From an uncultured Lachnospiraceae bacterium (lineage in GTDB: Bacteria > Bacillota > Clostridia > Lachnospirales > Lachnospiraceae), in assembly GCA_910577105.1 (NCBI GenBank), contig CAJTMB010000005.1, positions 1 to 50,710 on the forward strand: a stretch of 50,710 nucleotides of DNA, in the 5' to 3' direction. A program made the translations under genes and the position numbers. The notes under the pieces were generated by a model that searched no databases, was not told the origin of the DNA, and worked only from the letters and a program-made list of their open reading frames with translations. Positions 32,233 through 41,366 of this stretch are shown piece by piece. Numbering within the stretch: the first letter of the stretch is position 1; each line of letters begins with the position of its first letter.

Positions 32233-33201
32233 TTATATTTTTATGATGGCATCCGTTTGGGGCCTTTCCAGAAAACGTCTTTCTTCCTCATTTACCACAA
32301 TCCTGTCATGGCTGTTTGTCACTTTGCCGATTACCGCTGCCGGAATATGTACCGCGTCCAAAGCCTGCACCAGACTTTCACCATTGTCTGACGTCATGAG
32401 CAGGCAGCCGCCGGAAAGCAGTTCATAGGGGCTTATGCCAAAAACTTCACATACCTCTATGGTTTCCTGCCTGACGGGAATCTTTTTCAAGTCTATTGTC
32501 AGTCCAACGCCAGCGCTTTCCGCCAGTTCCCATAACGCGGCAAAGATACCGCCTCCGGAAACATCATGCATCGCGCTCACATTGGACTTTGCCGCTATGG
32601 CGGCCTCCGGCAGTACGGATAGGTATGATGCAAACTCTTCTGCTTCTTTTACCATGTGATACGGGATTCTTTCTGCCAGCCTGTCCCCATGTCGCCGTGC
32701 CAGAAGCGCCGTGCCCTCCAAACCTATCCATTTGCTGGCAACTACATCCTGTCCGGCTTTGGCGCCGCCGGGAAACAAAACATCTTCCCCGGAAATGCCT
32801 GTTACCGTTACGACAGCCATTACCCCGGAAACTGATTCCGAAACTTCCGTATGCCCTCCCGCTATCTGCATTTGCAGCGCATCAGCCGCCTTATCCGCTT
32901 CTTTCATGATTTCCTGCAGCATTTTTTCTTCCGTTTCCTTAGGCAGAAGCAGGGCAACCGTTGCCATCACGGGGACTGCGCCTCCACAGGCGGCATTGTT
33001 GGCGGCTTTCATAACCGCAAAAAGGATTTCTGCCGGTTCTTTTAAGGCAAAGCTATGGACTGACTGTGTAAAAAATGCACCGCCACATGAAAAAATGGCG
33101 CAGTCTGACCCTGCACCACTTTTTATATTATCATTTTTACTTTTAATATATTTTATCACGGAGCGTTTTAAAACGCTTTCTGATATTTTACCGACTTTCA
33201 T
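32233..33201 (-). CDS. HypE/AIR synthase-like protein
   Basis: This 322-residue protein has the PurM/HypE/SelD fold pattern: an N-terminal core with SGAGSDCAIF and AANNAACGGAVPVMA, then IAGGHTEVSESV, then the C-terminal domain with MHDVSGGGIFAALWEL. It lacks the C-terminal PRTC tail of HypE, so it is not a normal hydrogenase maturation protein, and no hyp genes are nearby. The substrate is unknown; it may bind ATP and an acyl-phosphate-type intermediate. It is 22 bases after the VanW gene and 13 before the Lrp gene. Confidence 0.82.
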   Translation of the reverse strand: MKVGKISESVLKRSVIKYIKSKNDNIKSGAGSDCAIFSCGGAFFTQSVHSFALKEPAEILFAVMKAANNAACGGAVPVMATVALLLPKETEEKMLQEIMKEADKAADALQMQIAGGHTEVSESVSGVMAVVTVTGISGEDVLFPGGAKAGQDVVASKWIGLEGTALLARRHGDRLAERIPYHMVKEAEEFASYLSVLPEAAIAAKSNVSAMHDVSGGGIFAALWELAESAGVGLTIDLKKIPVRQETIEVCEVFGISPYELLSGGCLLMTSDNGESLVQALDAVHIPAAVIGKVTNSHDRIVVNEEERRFLERPQTDAIIKI

Positions 33202-33223
33202 CCCGTTTTTCCTTTTACCGTCC

Positions 33224-34693
33224 TTATTGCGGCGGCTGTTCCGCCGGGGGCGGAGCCGTCAGCATTGCGGCTACATTTTTCACATGGTCTATGCTGTTTG
33301 TTCCGATTGCCGCCATAATTTCATTGTAAGCATTGACATCCGGCGTGGACACACCGACCACCGCACTTCTCGGCACCATCTTATAACTGCTTGTATTGAC
33401 TATCTCGCGGCTGACCTCTTCCCCGTTTTCTTTCACAATTTTCCACAATCTCGCTTTATAGCCGATATGCGCACCGGTCACGCTTACATAGCCGATGGGC
33501 TGCGTAACATCAGGATAAAGCACTTCTGTGGTCGGACTGATGACTTCCAATACTTCACTGACATATTCCACCGTATGACTCTCCGGCCTCGTCTCCACAC
33601 CGTATATCGTAAAAGTGATTTTCTTATCCGTAGAAACATGACCTTCTATATAGATAGGGTGTCCCGTATTGTTTACAAATTTAAAATCCTTTCCTGAGGA
33701 CTCCGCAATCGCTGCATCCGCAGAAGGCTCCACATAAGTTACAATCATGGAATGATTATATCTTTCCGTAACATCCAGTTCAGATAACAGCACGGCATTG
33801 TAAAGTGTCGTGGAAACCTGACAGATGCCACCGCCCAGGGAATCCACTACCTTGCCGTTTAAGTAAGACCCCGCCATATAATATCCATTTTTCTCTGTAA
33901 AAGGGGACACCGCTTCATAGGTGGAAAATTCATCTCCCGGATACAGTATTGTTCCGTTAATCAGATTGCATCCGTTTGTCACATTGGCGCTTCTGCTCTG
34001 ACCGGATGAGGAAAACGATGTTGTATAGGTACCCAGCACATCCTTTACCTGCATAAGCTCTTCTTCGCTTCCGCGGGGTTCCGTAACCGAAACATCCAGA
34101 TTGATGGAGCAGGCTTCGCGGTTCCAGTCCCCGGTCAGATACTCATAGATGGTGTCAATGGAAGTTTCTACATCCAGAAGATATCCCGTCTGTCCTCCGA
34201 CAACCCGGAATACTCCCTCCTCCAATACAAGGGTGGCATCCACTGCTTCCCTGTCAAACTGTGTACACCGCTCTGCCAGGATACTGTCTATTGCCGCAAC
34301 ATCAAAATCCAGTTCAATTGCAAAGATTTTGTTTTCGTGTTCCAAATCTTTTAATGCTTTATAGCGCTGCACAATATTTCCCTGTGTGCCAAGCTTTATG
34401 GCTTCTTCTATAATATTACGGTTGCTCCAGCTGATTCCAAAATCCCCTGCCGATACAACAACCTCTTCATCTCCTCCGACTATCAGGACAACCTCCACAT
34501 TTTTCAGGGAGTCCACATATTCTTCCACGGCAGCAGAAGCCTCCTCCGCGGTCATTCCCGCCAGGGAGAGTTCGCCTGCATATACGCCTTCTTTCATTGT
34601 GTCTGCACTTTTTGCTTTTGCCTCCATGGGACACAGCAGCAAAACTGCCGCCATGCAGGAAAGCAACATCACTTTTTGTATCATTCTTTTCAT
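33224..34693 (-). CDS. VanW-family secreted protein, YoaR-like
   Basis: This 489-residue protein has a signal peptide (MKRMIQKVMLLSCMAAVLLL to PMEAKA), a peptidoglycan-binding-4-like domain (about 30-230) and a VanW domain (about 245-370) with FSTYEAVSPFTEKNGY and GGGICQVSTTLYNAVLLS. It resembles B. subtilis YoaR. VanW function is not known despite its presence near vancomycin operons in enterococci; no resistance genes are near here. The ATG giving MKRMIQK is chosen for a normal signal peptide, with GGAGGAG upstream at a longer than usual distance. Confidence 0.88.
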   Translation of the reverse strand: MKRMIQKVMLLSCMAAVLLLCPMEAKAKSADTMKEGVYAGELSLAGMTAEEASAAVEEYVDSLKNVEVVLIVGGDEEVVVSAGDFGISWSNRNIIEEAIKLGTQGNIVQRYKALKDLEHENKIFAIELDFDVAAIDSILAERCTQFDREAVDATLVLEEGVFRVVGGQTGYLLDVETSIDTIYEYLTGDWNREACSINLDVSVTEPRGSEEELMQVKDVLGTYTTSFSSSGQSRSANVTNGCNLINGTILYPGDEFSTYEAVSPFTEKNGYYMAGSYLNGKVVDSLGGGICQVSTTLYNAVLLSELDVTERYNHSMIVTYVEPSADAAIAESSGKDFKFVNNTGHPIYIEGHVSTDKKITFTIYGVETRPESHTVEYVSEVLEVISPTTEVLYPDVTQPIGYVSVTGAHIGYKARLWKIVKENGEEVSREIVNTSSYKMVPRSAVVGVSTPDVNAYNEIMAAIGTNSIDHVKNVAAMLTAPPPAEQPPQ

Positions 34694-34762
34694 AAATTGA
34701 TTGCGCTCCTCCAAAGCCTCACAGATTGAATTTGTCAAAAAAATATGGTACTCTTAAACAAA

Positions 34763-34864
34763 TCACATGCCAAGCAGCATGGGAATAATCATGGCGAGAA
34801 TCAAGAACAGGATAATAATTCCCGAAACAATTCTCTGCGTTTTCCTGTTATGCATATTTATCAT
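34763..34864 (-). CDS. 33-residue single-helix membrane microprotein
   Basis: This tiny gene has an excellent ribosome site (TAGGAG, 6 bases before ATG). The peptide is a short basic head (MINMHNRKTQR) followed by one hydrophobic helix (IVSGIIILFLILAMIIPML) and a stop, like the Prli42/DUF4044-type small proteins of Firmicutes, which tether the stressosome in some species. The similarity is one of size and layout only. It lies 69 bases upstream of the VanW-family gene on the same strand, probably in the same transcript. Confidence 0.72.
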   Translation of the reverse strand: MINMHNRKTQRIVSGIIILFLILAMIIPMLLGM

Positions 34865-34926
34865 GGCAATCTCCTAAGCAATGCTTTTTATTGGAATAAT
34901 TAAAATCTACTGAAAGGATATTATAT

Positions 34927-35559
34927 ATGATAACATCATTTTTGTCCAGTTTTATCGTGTTCTGCCTGATGATTGCATATGTAACCCGCAAGCACAGGCG
35001 AATGGAAGAAAAATCCATCAAAGAATTCTGGGAGCGGGAAGCAAAGGCCAACAATACCCGGAAGAAACCTCTCGAACATCTTCCCTTTATTACAATTCCT
35101 TTTGACAGCCTTCCCATGGAAATCCTGAAGGATAATCCAAATGTAGCTGAATGCCATGACCTGCTTGCCAGCCTGTCCTCCGGGAAAATTCTAAATTTAA
35201 CCGGCTATACCAATACTGATTTAAAATTGGAATACGGTACTGCCAATATCACCCTCCTGACGGAATACGACCAGAATTATACCCTTCTGGTCCGGACGCT
35301 GCAGGATTGGGCGGAAGTCCTGTATCTTTCCGGATACGAGGAAGAAGCACGCACGGTTCTGGAATTTGCCGTATCAACACAGACAGATGTCAGCCACACG
35401 TATTACCTTCTTGCCGATATTTATGACAAATACGGAGATGCCTCCAAAAAAGCAGCCCTCATCGAAACGGCCGGCAGTCTGCGTTCCTCCATGAAAAACG
35501 CTATCGTCCGTACTTTGCAAGAATCCGGTCCGTATAGCGGCTGGCTTCACTCCGTGTAA
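34927..35559 (+). CDS. TPR-like membrane-anchored protein of unknown function
   Basis: This 210-residue protein has one N-terminal membrane helix (about 3-20), a charged segment, and a C-terminal half with TPR-like helices (LVRTLQDWAEVLYLSGYEEEARTVLEFAV and SHTYYLLADIYDKYGDASKKAALIETAG). It may act as a scaffold at the membrane; no specific role is known. AAAGGAT precedes the ATG at a slightly long distance. It is the only plus-strand gene in a long minus-strand stretch and overlaps the 3' end of the exonuclease gene by 59 bases in convergent orientation. Confidence 0.8.
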   Translation: MITSFLSSFIVFCLMIAYVTRKHRRMEEKSIKEFWEREAKANNTRKKPLEHLPFITIPFDSLPMEILKDNPNVAECHDLLASLSSGKILNLTGYTNTDLKLEYGTANITLLTEYDQNYTLLVRTLQDWAEVLYLSGYEEEARTVLEFAVSTQTDVSHTYYLLADIYDKYGDASKKAALIETAGSLRSSMKNAIVRTLQESGPYSGWLHSV

Positions 35560-36223
35560 GCGCATCCAGATTGTATTCTATATTCAGTTTATGCCTGACA
35601 AGCAATTTATATAACCGTTCTTTTTGGGACGGAGTTATGGGAGTCTCTCTTTTTGCCTGATACAATAGTGGTTTTGGCGTAAACAGTTTCACCGCATCCT
35701 CCGCTTCGCCAAATTCTTCCCACAGCCTGTCATACAGCGCACATGCAGCCTGCGCGTCCTGCAGGGCCCGGTGCGGCCTGTGCGGTATGGCATAGTGCCT
35801 GCACAAAAAACCAAGGCTTCTGCTCTCTAAATCCGGCAGAAATTTCCGTGCAATCCTTAACGTATCTATTCCCGTTTTTTCAAAGGATTTTTTATGGTTG
35901 ACTGCCTCCTTTTTTATAAAAGAATAGTCAAACAACACCTGATGCCCAAGCAAAACCGAATCCCCCAGAAAATCCAGCAAATCCGGCAGCACCTCCTCTA
36001 TCTTTGGCGCATTTTGCAGCCGGGCGGTGCAAATGTCCGTTAACTGCCTGACATTTTCGGGAATCGGCCTCCCCGGGTTTACAAGTGTTTCAAACACACG
36101 GACTATTCTGCCGTTTTCCACTTTCACTGCGCCCACTTCTATGATTTTATCCGTTTTCGGATTCAGCCCGGTGGTTTCCAAATCCACACAGACATAGCTT
36201 TCCGTCCTCGTCCCATATGTCAT
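35501..36223 (-). CDS. DEDDh 3'-5' exonuclease, DnaQ/PolC-type
   Basis: This 240-residue exonuclease has Exo I DLETTGLNP, Exo II GHQVLFDYSFI and Exo III HRALQDA, the complete DEDDh set. It resembles stand-alone epsilon-like exonucleases. The C-terminal 60 residues (ITPSQKERLYKLLVRHKLN onward) are a helical tail. The ATG at 36223 overlaps the stop codon of the DUF4080 gene by 4 bases and has GGGAGGG 9 bases before it, so the longer frame is rejected. Confidence 0.9.
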   Translation of the reverse strand: MTYGTRTESYVCVDLETTGLNPKTDKIIEVGAVKVENGRIVRVFETLVNPGRPIPENVRQLTDICTARLQNAPKIEEVLPDLLDFLGDSVLLGHQVLFDYSFIKKEAVNHKKSFEKTGIDTLRIARKFLPDLESRSLGFLCRHYAIPHRPHRALQDAQAACALYDRLWEEFGEAEDAVKLFTPKPLLYQAKRETPITPSQKERLYKLLVRHKLNIEYNLDALTRSEASRYTDRILAKYGR

Positions 36224-37974
36224 TTTCCACAGCCCTCCCGCTGCCATTCGGATTGATTGAGCATGATAATCCCTGCCTCATGGGTAAGGGGATTGCGGTT
36301 TTCATAGTCAAACAAAATATATGCCCCATCCATCGCGCTCTCCGTTCCTCTTTTCATAGCCCACACAGGATAGGAAAACGGCTCCATGTGCGTCATGCGG
36401 GACAGCTGCCTGCTGTCATATTCCCGGTAACCGGGCAGGAAATATCTGTTTTTTTCCTCATACCTGTAAAATTCCATAATATCTTTTTTGTTCTCCCCCA
36501 ATTCCTTGGCAAAGTCGGGACGGCTTTTGACCTTTTCCCTCAAATACAAGTCAAAAACGAGCAGTTCTCTGTATACGGGGAAATTTTCCACGTCATGCTC
36601 TTTCGCAAATTGTAACAGCGCCTGATAACGATAAATCCTTGCGGGCGCCTGTGCAAAAAAACCTTTTTCTTTATAAAACCGGGCCAGCGCCTCAAACATG
36701 GCAAAGGGGCTTTGAAACGCCCCCTGCAAAAAAGCCAGCGTATGTGTAAACTGATTGCTGTTATAGTATATTTCCACCATTTCCTCTATCCGTTTTAAGC
36801 GGCGCACTTCATCATAATTCAGCCATTTTGTAAAAAGCACTTCATAGGGCGGCTCCTGTGTATACACAAGGCCATACTCTTCTGCCATCTCATGCATGTA
36901 AGAGCCTTTCAGCACCTTTAAAAAACCCAGCTGCAACTGATTGGGCTCCAATGAAAACACTTCATCGAAAGACCTGCCAAAGCTTTCATAATCCTCATAG
37001 GGAAGTCCTGCTATCAAATCCAGATGCTGGTGGATATTGCCCGCCTTCCTGATGGTTTCCACCGCTGCTTTCAGCTTTGTGAAATCCGTTTTCCTTCTTA
37101 TTTCCTGTAATGTCCTCTTATTTGTGGTCTGTACGCCGATTTCCAGCTGAACCAGACCGGGACGCATACGGGCAAGCAGCGCTGCTTCTTCATCCCCTAT
37201 CATGTCTCCTGCTATCTCAAAATGAAAATTCGTGACACCATTGTCATGTTCCAGAATGTACCTCCAGATTTCCACGGCATGTTCATGACTGCAGTTAAAT
37301 GTCCTGTCTACAAATTTAACCTGTTTCACCTTATTATCAAGGAAAAACTGCAGTTCCTGCTTTACGACACTTATGTCACGCAACCTCACTGTTTTATCTA
37401 TGGAAGAAAGGCAGTAGCTGCACCTGAATGGGCATCCTCTCTGGGATTCATAATAGAGTATCCTGTTCTGAAAATCCGCTGCATTATCATACAAAAAAGG
37501 GATTGCCGACATATCAAGCGGCTTCCTCTCCCCTGTGGGTCCGTCCCTCAGCACCAGCCCCGCTATTTCCCGAAGCGGTCTGTCCTGATACAGATAATAT
37601 GACAGCAGTTCCGAAAAAACCGCTTCCCCTTCCCCTGCCATAATGCCTGAAAGCTGCGGATGCTTGTCCAATATTTTTGCCGCATCAAAAGAAACCTCCG
37701 GTCCGCCCAGCCAGATGGGCAGCTTCGGAAGCAGTTTGTGCAGTTCCACCGTTATTTTTTGTATCATTTCCCAGTTCCAGATATAGCATGAAAAAGCTAT
37801 AACGTCCGGCCTTCTGCTGTATATGTCCTCCAGAATCTCCTCCATACGGTGGTTGATGGTATATTCCGCAATCTGTACATGGGCAGAATCCTTTCCCGTA
37901 AAACGCTTCAGACTGTATACCGCCGGATTGGAATGTATGTATTTTGCATTGAGGGCCACCAGTAAAAATTGCAT
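36220..37974 (-). CDS. B12-binding radical SAM protein, DUF4080 type
   Basis: This 584-residue protein has an N-terminal cobalamin-binding-like domain (about 1-150, LVALNAKYIHSNPAVYSLK to GEGEAVF), a radical SAM domain with CPFRCSYC and a GLPYEDYESF segment, and a long C-terminal DUF4080 region. The substrate is unknown; B12-type radical SAM enzymes often methylate inert carbons. The ATG has AAGGAG 5 bases upstream. It is coupled to the exonuclease gene by an ATGA overlap. Confidence 0.92.
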   Translation of the reverse strand: MQFLLVALNAKYIHSNPAVYSLKRFTGKDSAHVQIAEYTINHRMEEILEDIYSRRPDVIAFSCYIWNWEMIQKITVELHKLLPKLPIWLGGPEVSFDAAKILDKHPQLSGIMAGEGEAVFSELLSYYLYQDRPLREIAGLVLRDGPTGERKPLDMSAIPFLYDNAADFQNRILYYESQRGCPFRCSYCLSSIDKTVRLRDISVVKQELQFFLDNKVKQVKFVDRTFNCSHEHAVEIWRYILEHDNGVTNFHFEIAGDMIGDEEAALLARMRPGLVQLEIGVQTTNKRTLQEIRRKTDFTKLKAAVETIRKAGNIHQHLDLIAGLPYEDYESFGRSFDEVFSLEPNQLQLGFLKVLKGSYMHEMAEEYGLVYTQEPPYEVLFTKWLNYDEVRRLKRIEEMVEIYYNSNQFTHTLAFLQGAFQSPFAMFEALARFYKEKGFFAQAPARIYRYQALLQFAKEHDVENFPVYRELLVFDLYLREKVKSRPDFAKELGENKKDIMEFYRYEEKNRYFLPGYREYDSRQLSRMTHMEPFSYPVWAMKRGTESAMDGAYILFDYENRNPLTHEAGIIMLNQSEWQREGCGK

Positions 37975-38035
37975 GTTTCTCCTTTTTGCGGGGAGAGCAG
38001 GCCCGCAAGCTTGCCCTCCGCCTCTTTTCTTTTAC

Positions 38036-38749
38036 TTATGAACGGTAAAACTGAGCCAGCAGTCCCTCTGTCAGATAATCCGCAAGTTCCATGAGCTGGT
38101 TTTCATTTTCATCAAACAAGTCTATTTCATTTTCAAACTCTTTGTTTAAGCCGGCCGTCATCTGGCGTTTCAGCATATCCAGATGTCTGGTAAGCATACG
38201 CAGCAGTTCTTCATAACTGTATTCGGAATTGGCATTGCTCAAAAGTCTCGCAATATTTTCTGCATTCTGGTACCACTGCCTTTCCAGCTGGTCTGCATTC
38301 TGTGTTTCACCGTCACGCATGGCTGTCATAACTTCCCCTGCAAGACGGATATGCTCTTCCAGAAGCTGTGTCAGCTGGTTTACCATCGCACGCGAATAGA
38401 ACTTGTCAAACACACTGGCAATATCCTCCGGATTCTGCATCAGACGTCTTTGGACAGCATCTGTATCCTCCAGGGAATTAAACAGACTGTTCTGATAAAT
38501 CTGCATCCAGAAAGCATGCTGCGTCCATGCCTGCCGCATGTCATTGTTCAGTTCCAGTTCGTCCTTCCACGGCGACTCCTGCTCCTGCCCCGCACAGATA
38601 TTAAGCCGGGTGCCTACCTGCATATTGTAAGGGTTGACACCCGGGTTTCTCATGATGATATCAGGAACCGTTGTTTTGTACTTCTGTGCCAGCCTGTAAA
38701 AAGTGTCGTTGGGCTGGACTACGTGCATAATTGTTCTGCATAAAGCCAT
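38036..38749 (-). CDS. LysM-domain protein
   Basis: This 237-residue protein begins with a LysM module (HVVQPNDTFYRLAQKYKTTVPDIIMRNPGVNPYNMQVGTRLNI) followed by an alpha-helical domain of 180 residues without recognised motif, rich in Gln, Glu and Leu. LysM binds peptidoglycan or chitin-like sugars, but there is no signal peptide before it, as is common for spore or cytoplasmic LysM proteins (SafA-like). GGAG lies about 10 bases before the ATG. Function is unknown. Confidence 0.85.
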   Translation of the reverse strand: MALCRTIMHVVQPNDTFYRLAQKYKTTVPDIIMRNPGVNPYNMQVGTRLNICAGQEQESPWKDELELNNDMRQAWTQHAFWMQIYQNSLFNSLEDTDAVQRRLMQNPEDIASVFDKFYSRAMVNQLTQLLEEHIRLAGEVMTAMRDGETQNADQLERQWYQNAENIARLLSNANSEYSYEELLRMLTRHLDMLKRQMTAGLNKEFENEIDLFDENENQLMELADYLTEGLLAQFYRS

Positions 38750-38828
38750 ATTTCATTTTCTCCAAACTACTGTTTTTCTATCATATGCAGAAAAAACAGA
38801 ATTGGAATAGGTCTTTACCTGCGGCTTT

Positions 38829-39971
38829 TTATAAAAGCATTTCTTTTTTGTCCAAATCTTTCTGCACCTTTTCCAAGTCTTCCCTGATAGACAGCTTCTG
38901 CGGGCAATGTGCCTCACACTTTCCGCACTTAATACAGTTTTTTGCCTGTCCTTTTTCTCCGATTTCCGTTTCCCACTGCCACCTTGCCACGTTATAGTTC
39001 TGGTACATATGATAAGTGTTCCATGCCTTGAAATTAGCCGGAATGTTCACACCTGCCGGACAGGGCATACAATAACGGCATCCTGTGCAGCCGTTTTGTA
39101 TCCTGCTGTTCAATATCTCCACAATCTCTTCAATAGTCCGCTTTTCCGTATCGGAAATGGGTTTAAAGCTGCCGAAAATATGCAGGTTATCCTCCACCTG
39201 TTCCATGCTTGACATACCGCTTAAGACAACATTCACTCCCGGCAGGCTGCCCACCCAGCGAAGAGCATAGGAAGCAGTGCTTGCATTTGCATCAAGCGAC
39301 CTGAACTTTTCTGTGATATCATCCGCAAAGACAGCCAGGGAGCCTCCTTTCACCGGTTCCATAATCACAAGAGGCACGCCCATTTTTTCGGCAAGCCTGT
39401 ATCCCTCCAATCCGGCCTGTTCATTGGCATCCATGTAATTCAACTGAATCTGGCAAAAATCCCAGTCCCTGGCGCACAAAATCTCCTCAAACACTTCATA
39501 AGAATCATGAAACGAAAATCCCAGATATTTAATGCGTCCTTCTGCCTTCAGTTTTTGACAATACTCCACAATTCCGTTTTTTACCGCCGCTTCCCATGAA
39601 GATTTATTCAAGGCGTGCAAAAGGTAGAAATCAACATAATCCGTCTGCAGCCTTTCCAACTGCTCTTCAAATATCCTGTTGGCATCTTCTACAGAATGAA
39701 CCAGCCAGACAGGCAGTTTGGTAGCCAGATAAAAAGACTGTCTGTCGTATTTTTTTAAAGCCCGCCCCACAAAAGGTTCACTCTCCCCGTTATGATAAGG
39801 ATAAGCCGTGTCTATGTAATTTACACCCGCCGCAATCGCTGTATCCAGCATCTTTTGCGCCATCGGCTCATCAATCTTTCCCTCATTCGTGACGGGAAAT
39901 CGCATGCATCCGAATCCCAGCAAGGAAGTTTCCACACCCGTTTTTTCCATTTTTCTTTTTTCCATTTCCAT
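38829..39971 (-). CDS. Aldo/keto reductase with C-terminal 4Fe-4S region
   Basis: This 380-residue protein has an N-terminal AKR barrel (GFGCMRFPV, DTAYPYHNGESE, tetrad tyrosine near YIDTAYPYH, KLPVW) and a C-terminal ferredoxin-like region with GCTGCRYCMPCPAGVNI and NCIKCGKCEAHCPQKL, two cysteine groups for iron-sulfur clusters. This fusion is common in clostridia (COG1453). The substrate is unknown. A near-repeat of start codons (MEMEKRKMEKTG) leaves a few residues of uncertainty at the start. Confidence 0.92.
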   Translation of the reverse strand: MEMEKRKMEKTGVETSLLGFGCMRFPVTNEGKIDEPMAQKMLDTAIAAGVNYIDTAYPYHNGESEPFVGRALKKYDRQSFYLATKLPVWLVHSVEDANRIFEEQLERLQTDYVDFYLLHALNKSSWEAAVKNGIVEYCQKLKAEGRIKYLGFSFHDSYEVFEEILCARDWDFCQIQLNYMDANEQAGLEGYRLAEKMGVPLVIMEPVKGGSLAVFADDITEKFRSLDANASTASYALRWVGSLPGVNVVLSGMSSMEQVEDNLHIFGSFKPISDTEKRTIEEIVEILNSRIQNGCTGCRYCMPCPAGVNIPANFKAWNTYHMYQNYNVARWQWETEIGEKGQAKNCIKCGKCEAHCPQKLSIREDLEKVQKDLDKKEMLL

Positions 39972-39991
39972 CCTGCCTTTCTTTTTTCGTT

Positions 39992-41200
39992 TTATTTTAC
40001 CTTATAATATCCTTTTTCGTCAAAACTGACTCCGTATTCGGCACTGTAAGCATTGATACGTCCCAGAATCCTCTCAAAATCCTCTCCCTCCGCCGGCGTA
40101 GGACAAAAGTCGTTTTTGCTTTCCACAGAACTTACTGAGCAGGGAATTACCCTCGCCACCATATCCTCCTGCTTTATGCCTTCACGAAACGTAAAGGTCT
40201 GCTGAAAAATCATGGTATCTTTATCTGCCGGGTTTCTGTTGCCTCCAAAACAGAAATTGGCAAGGCTGTATACGATAAACTTCCCTTCATAAACTTCTAT
40301 GCCCTGCAAAACATGCGGATGGGAGCCCAAAACCAAATCCGCACCCCAGTCAATACACTTTCTCCCCAATGTCTGCTGGTATTCCTCCGGATAATTGTCT
40401 TTTTCCGTTCCCCAGTGGCAGCATGCAATCACCAAATCGGCATCCTCTTCCATCCTCAGTTTTTTGATGCCCTCCTCGAGATATTTTTCAACAGCCGCCC
40501 CCTGACTTGCCTCGTTTACGGACACAAATCCGATGCGGATGCCCTTTGTTTCATAAAAACCCGTAATATTGTCATAGGCATAGGCAATACCCGCTTCCTC
40601 AAACGCATCCACCGTGTCATTACTTCCCTGTATCAGATAATCCAACCTGTGGTTATTGCCAAAACTGACCGCTTCCACGCTTCCCTGAGTAAGAATCCCG
40701 ATATACGAAGGGTCACCTTTCATATTATAGTCCTTGGGCTGCATTTCCTCAGAAAGGGTCAGAACACCCTCAAAATTCACAATAGTCATGTCATCCTTGC
40801 CCAAAAAGTGATTTACATTTTTTAAAAAATAAGCTTCTCCTTCCTTGTCATACATTTGCCTGAAAGAACTTGCATATTCCTGCTCCTGATGATTGCCCAG
40901 CGTAACATCACCTGCTGCCGAAACCAAAATAGTGACATCACCGCCATCTTCTTGCAAAACCGGCGTTTCCGGCCGGGCATCCTCCTCTTGCAGGTCACTT
41001 CCCGCCTCTTCCCAATATGATTCTTTATCTTCTGACAGAATTATGCCGTCTGACGTTTCTTCCATTCCCATACTCCAGAGCGGTCCGTCCACAGGCACTC
41101 CCGTCTCCGCATTGTCTCCGCAGCCGCAAAGAAAACTTGATAAAATCAAAACCAGGAACCACCCTTTTCCTTTTCGGAACTGTTTCATTTTCATCCTCAT
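39992..41200 (-). CDS. CapA-family lipoprotein
   Basis: This 402-residue protein has a lipoprotein signal (FLVLILSSFLCGCGD, lipobox LCGC) and a CapA-type metallophosphatase-like domain: SAAGDVTLG, VNFEGVLT, SFGNNHRLDY, CCHWGTEKDN and GSHPHVLQG. CapA proteins join poly-gamma-glutamate synthesis or act as capsule-related phosphatases, but no capB/capC genes are nearby, so a cell-envelope role is all that can be said. AGGCGG lies 6 bases before the ATG. Confidence 0.9.
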   Translation of the reverse strand: MRMKMKQFRKGKGWFLVLILSSFLCGCGDNAETGVPVDGPLWSMGMEETSDGIILSEDKESYWEEAGSDLQEEDARPETPVLQEDGGDVTILVSAAGDVTLGNHQEQEYASSFRQMYDKEGEAYFLKNVNHFLGKDDMTIVNFEGVLTLSEEMQPKDYNMKGDPSYIGILTQGSVEAVSFGNNHRLDYLIQGSNDTVDAFEEAGIAYAYDNITGFYETKGIRIGFVSVNEASQGAAVEKYLEEGIKKLRMEEDADLVIACCHWGTEKDNYPEEYQQTLGRKCIDWGADLVLGSHPHVLQGIEVYEGKFIVYSLANFCFGGNRNPADKDTMIFQQTFTFREGIKQEDMVARVIPCSVSSVESKNDFCPTPAEGEDFERILGRINAYSAEYGVSFDEKGYYKVK

Positions 41201-41309
41201 TTTTCACCGCCTTTTGCGCATAAAGCAGTTTCATGTCATTATACCATATTTTTCGCCTCTCTACAATTTTGAGAGAAACTCTCCGTGCAGCTTCGTTTCC
41301 GTATATAAA

Positions 41310-41342
41310 AGGCATGTATGCATCCAAAGATGATACATGCCT
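41310..41342 (-). terminator. Intrinsic terminator of the pantothenate kinase gene
   Basis: AGGCATGTAT (41310-41319) pairs with ATACATGCCT (41333-41342) around a 13-base loop, and on the minus strand TTTTAT follows. It lies about 25 bases beyond the kinase stop codon. Confidence 0.85.
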
Positions 41343-41366
41343 ATTCCTTATCTTGCAATCATACGC

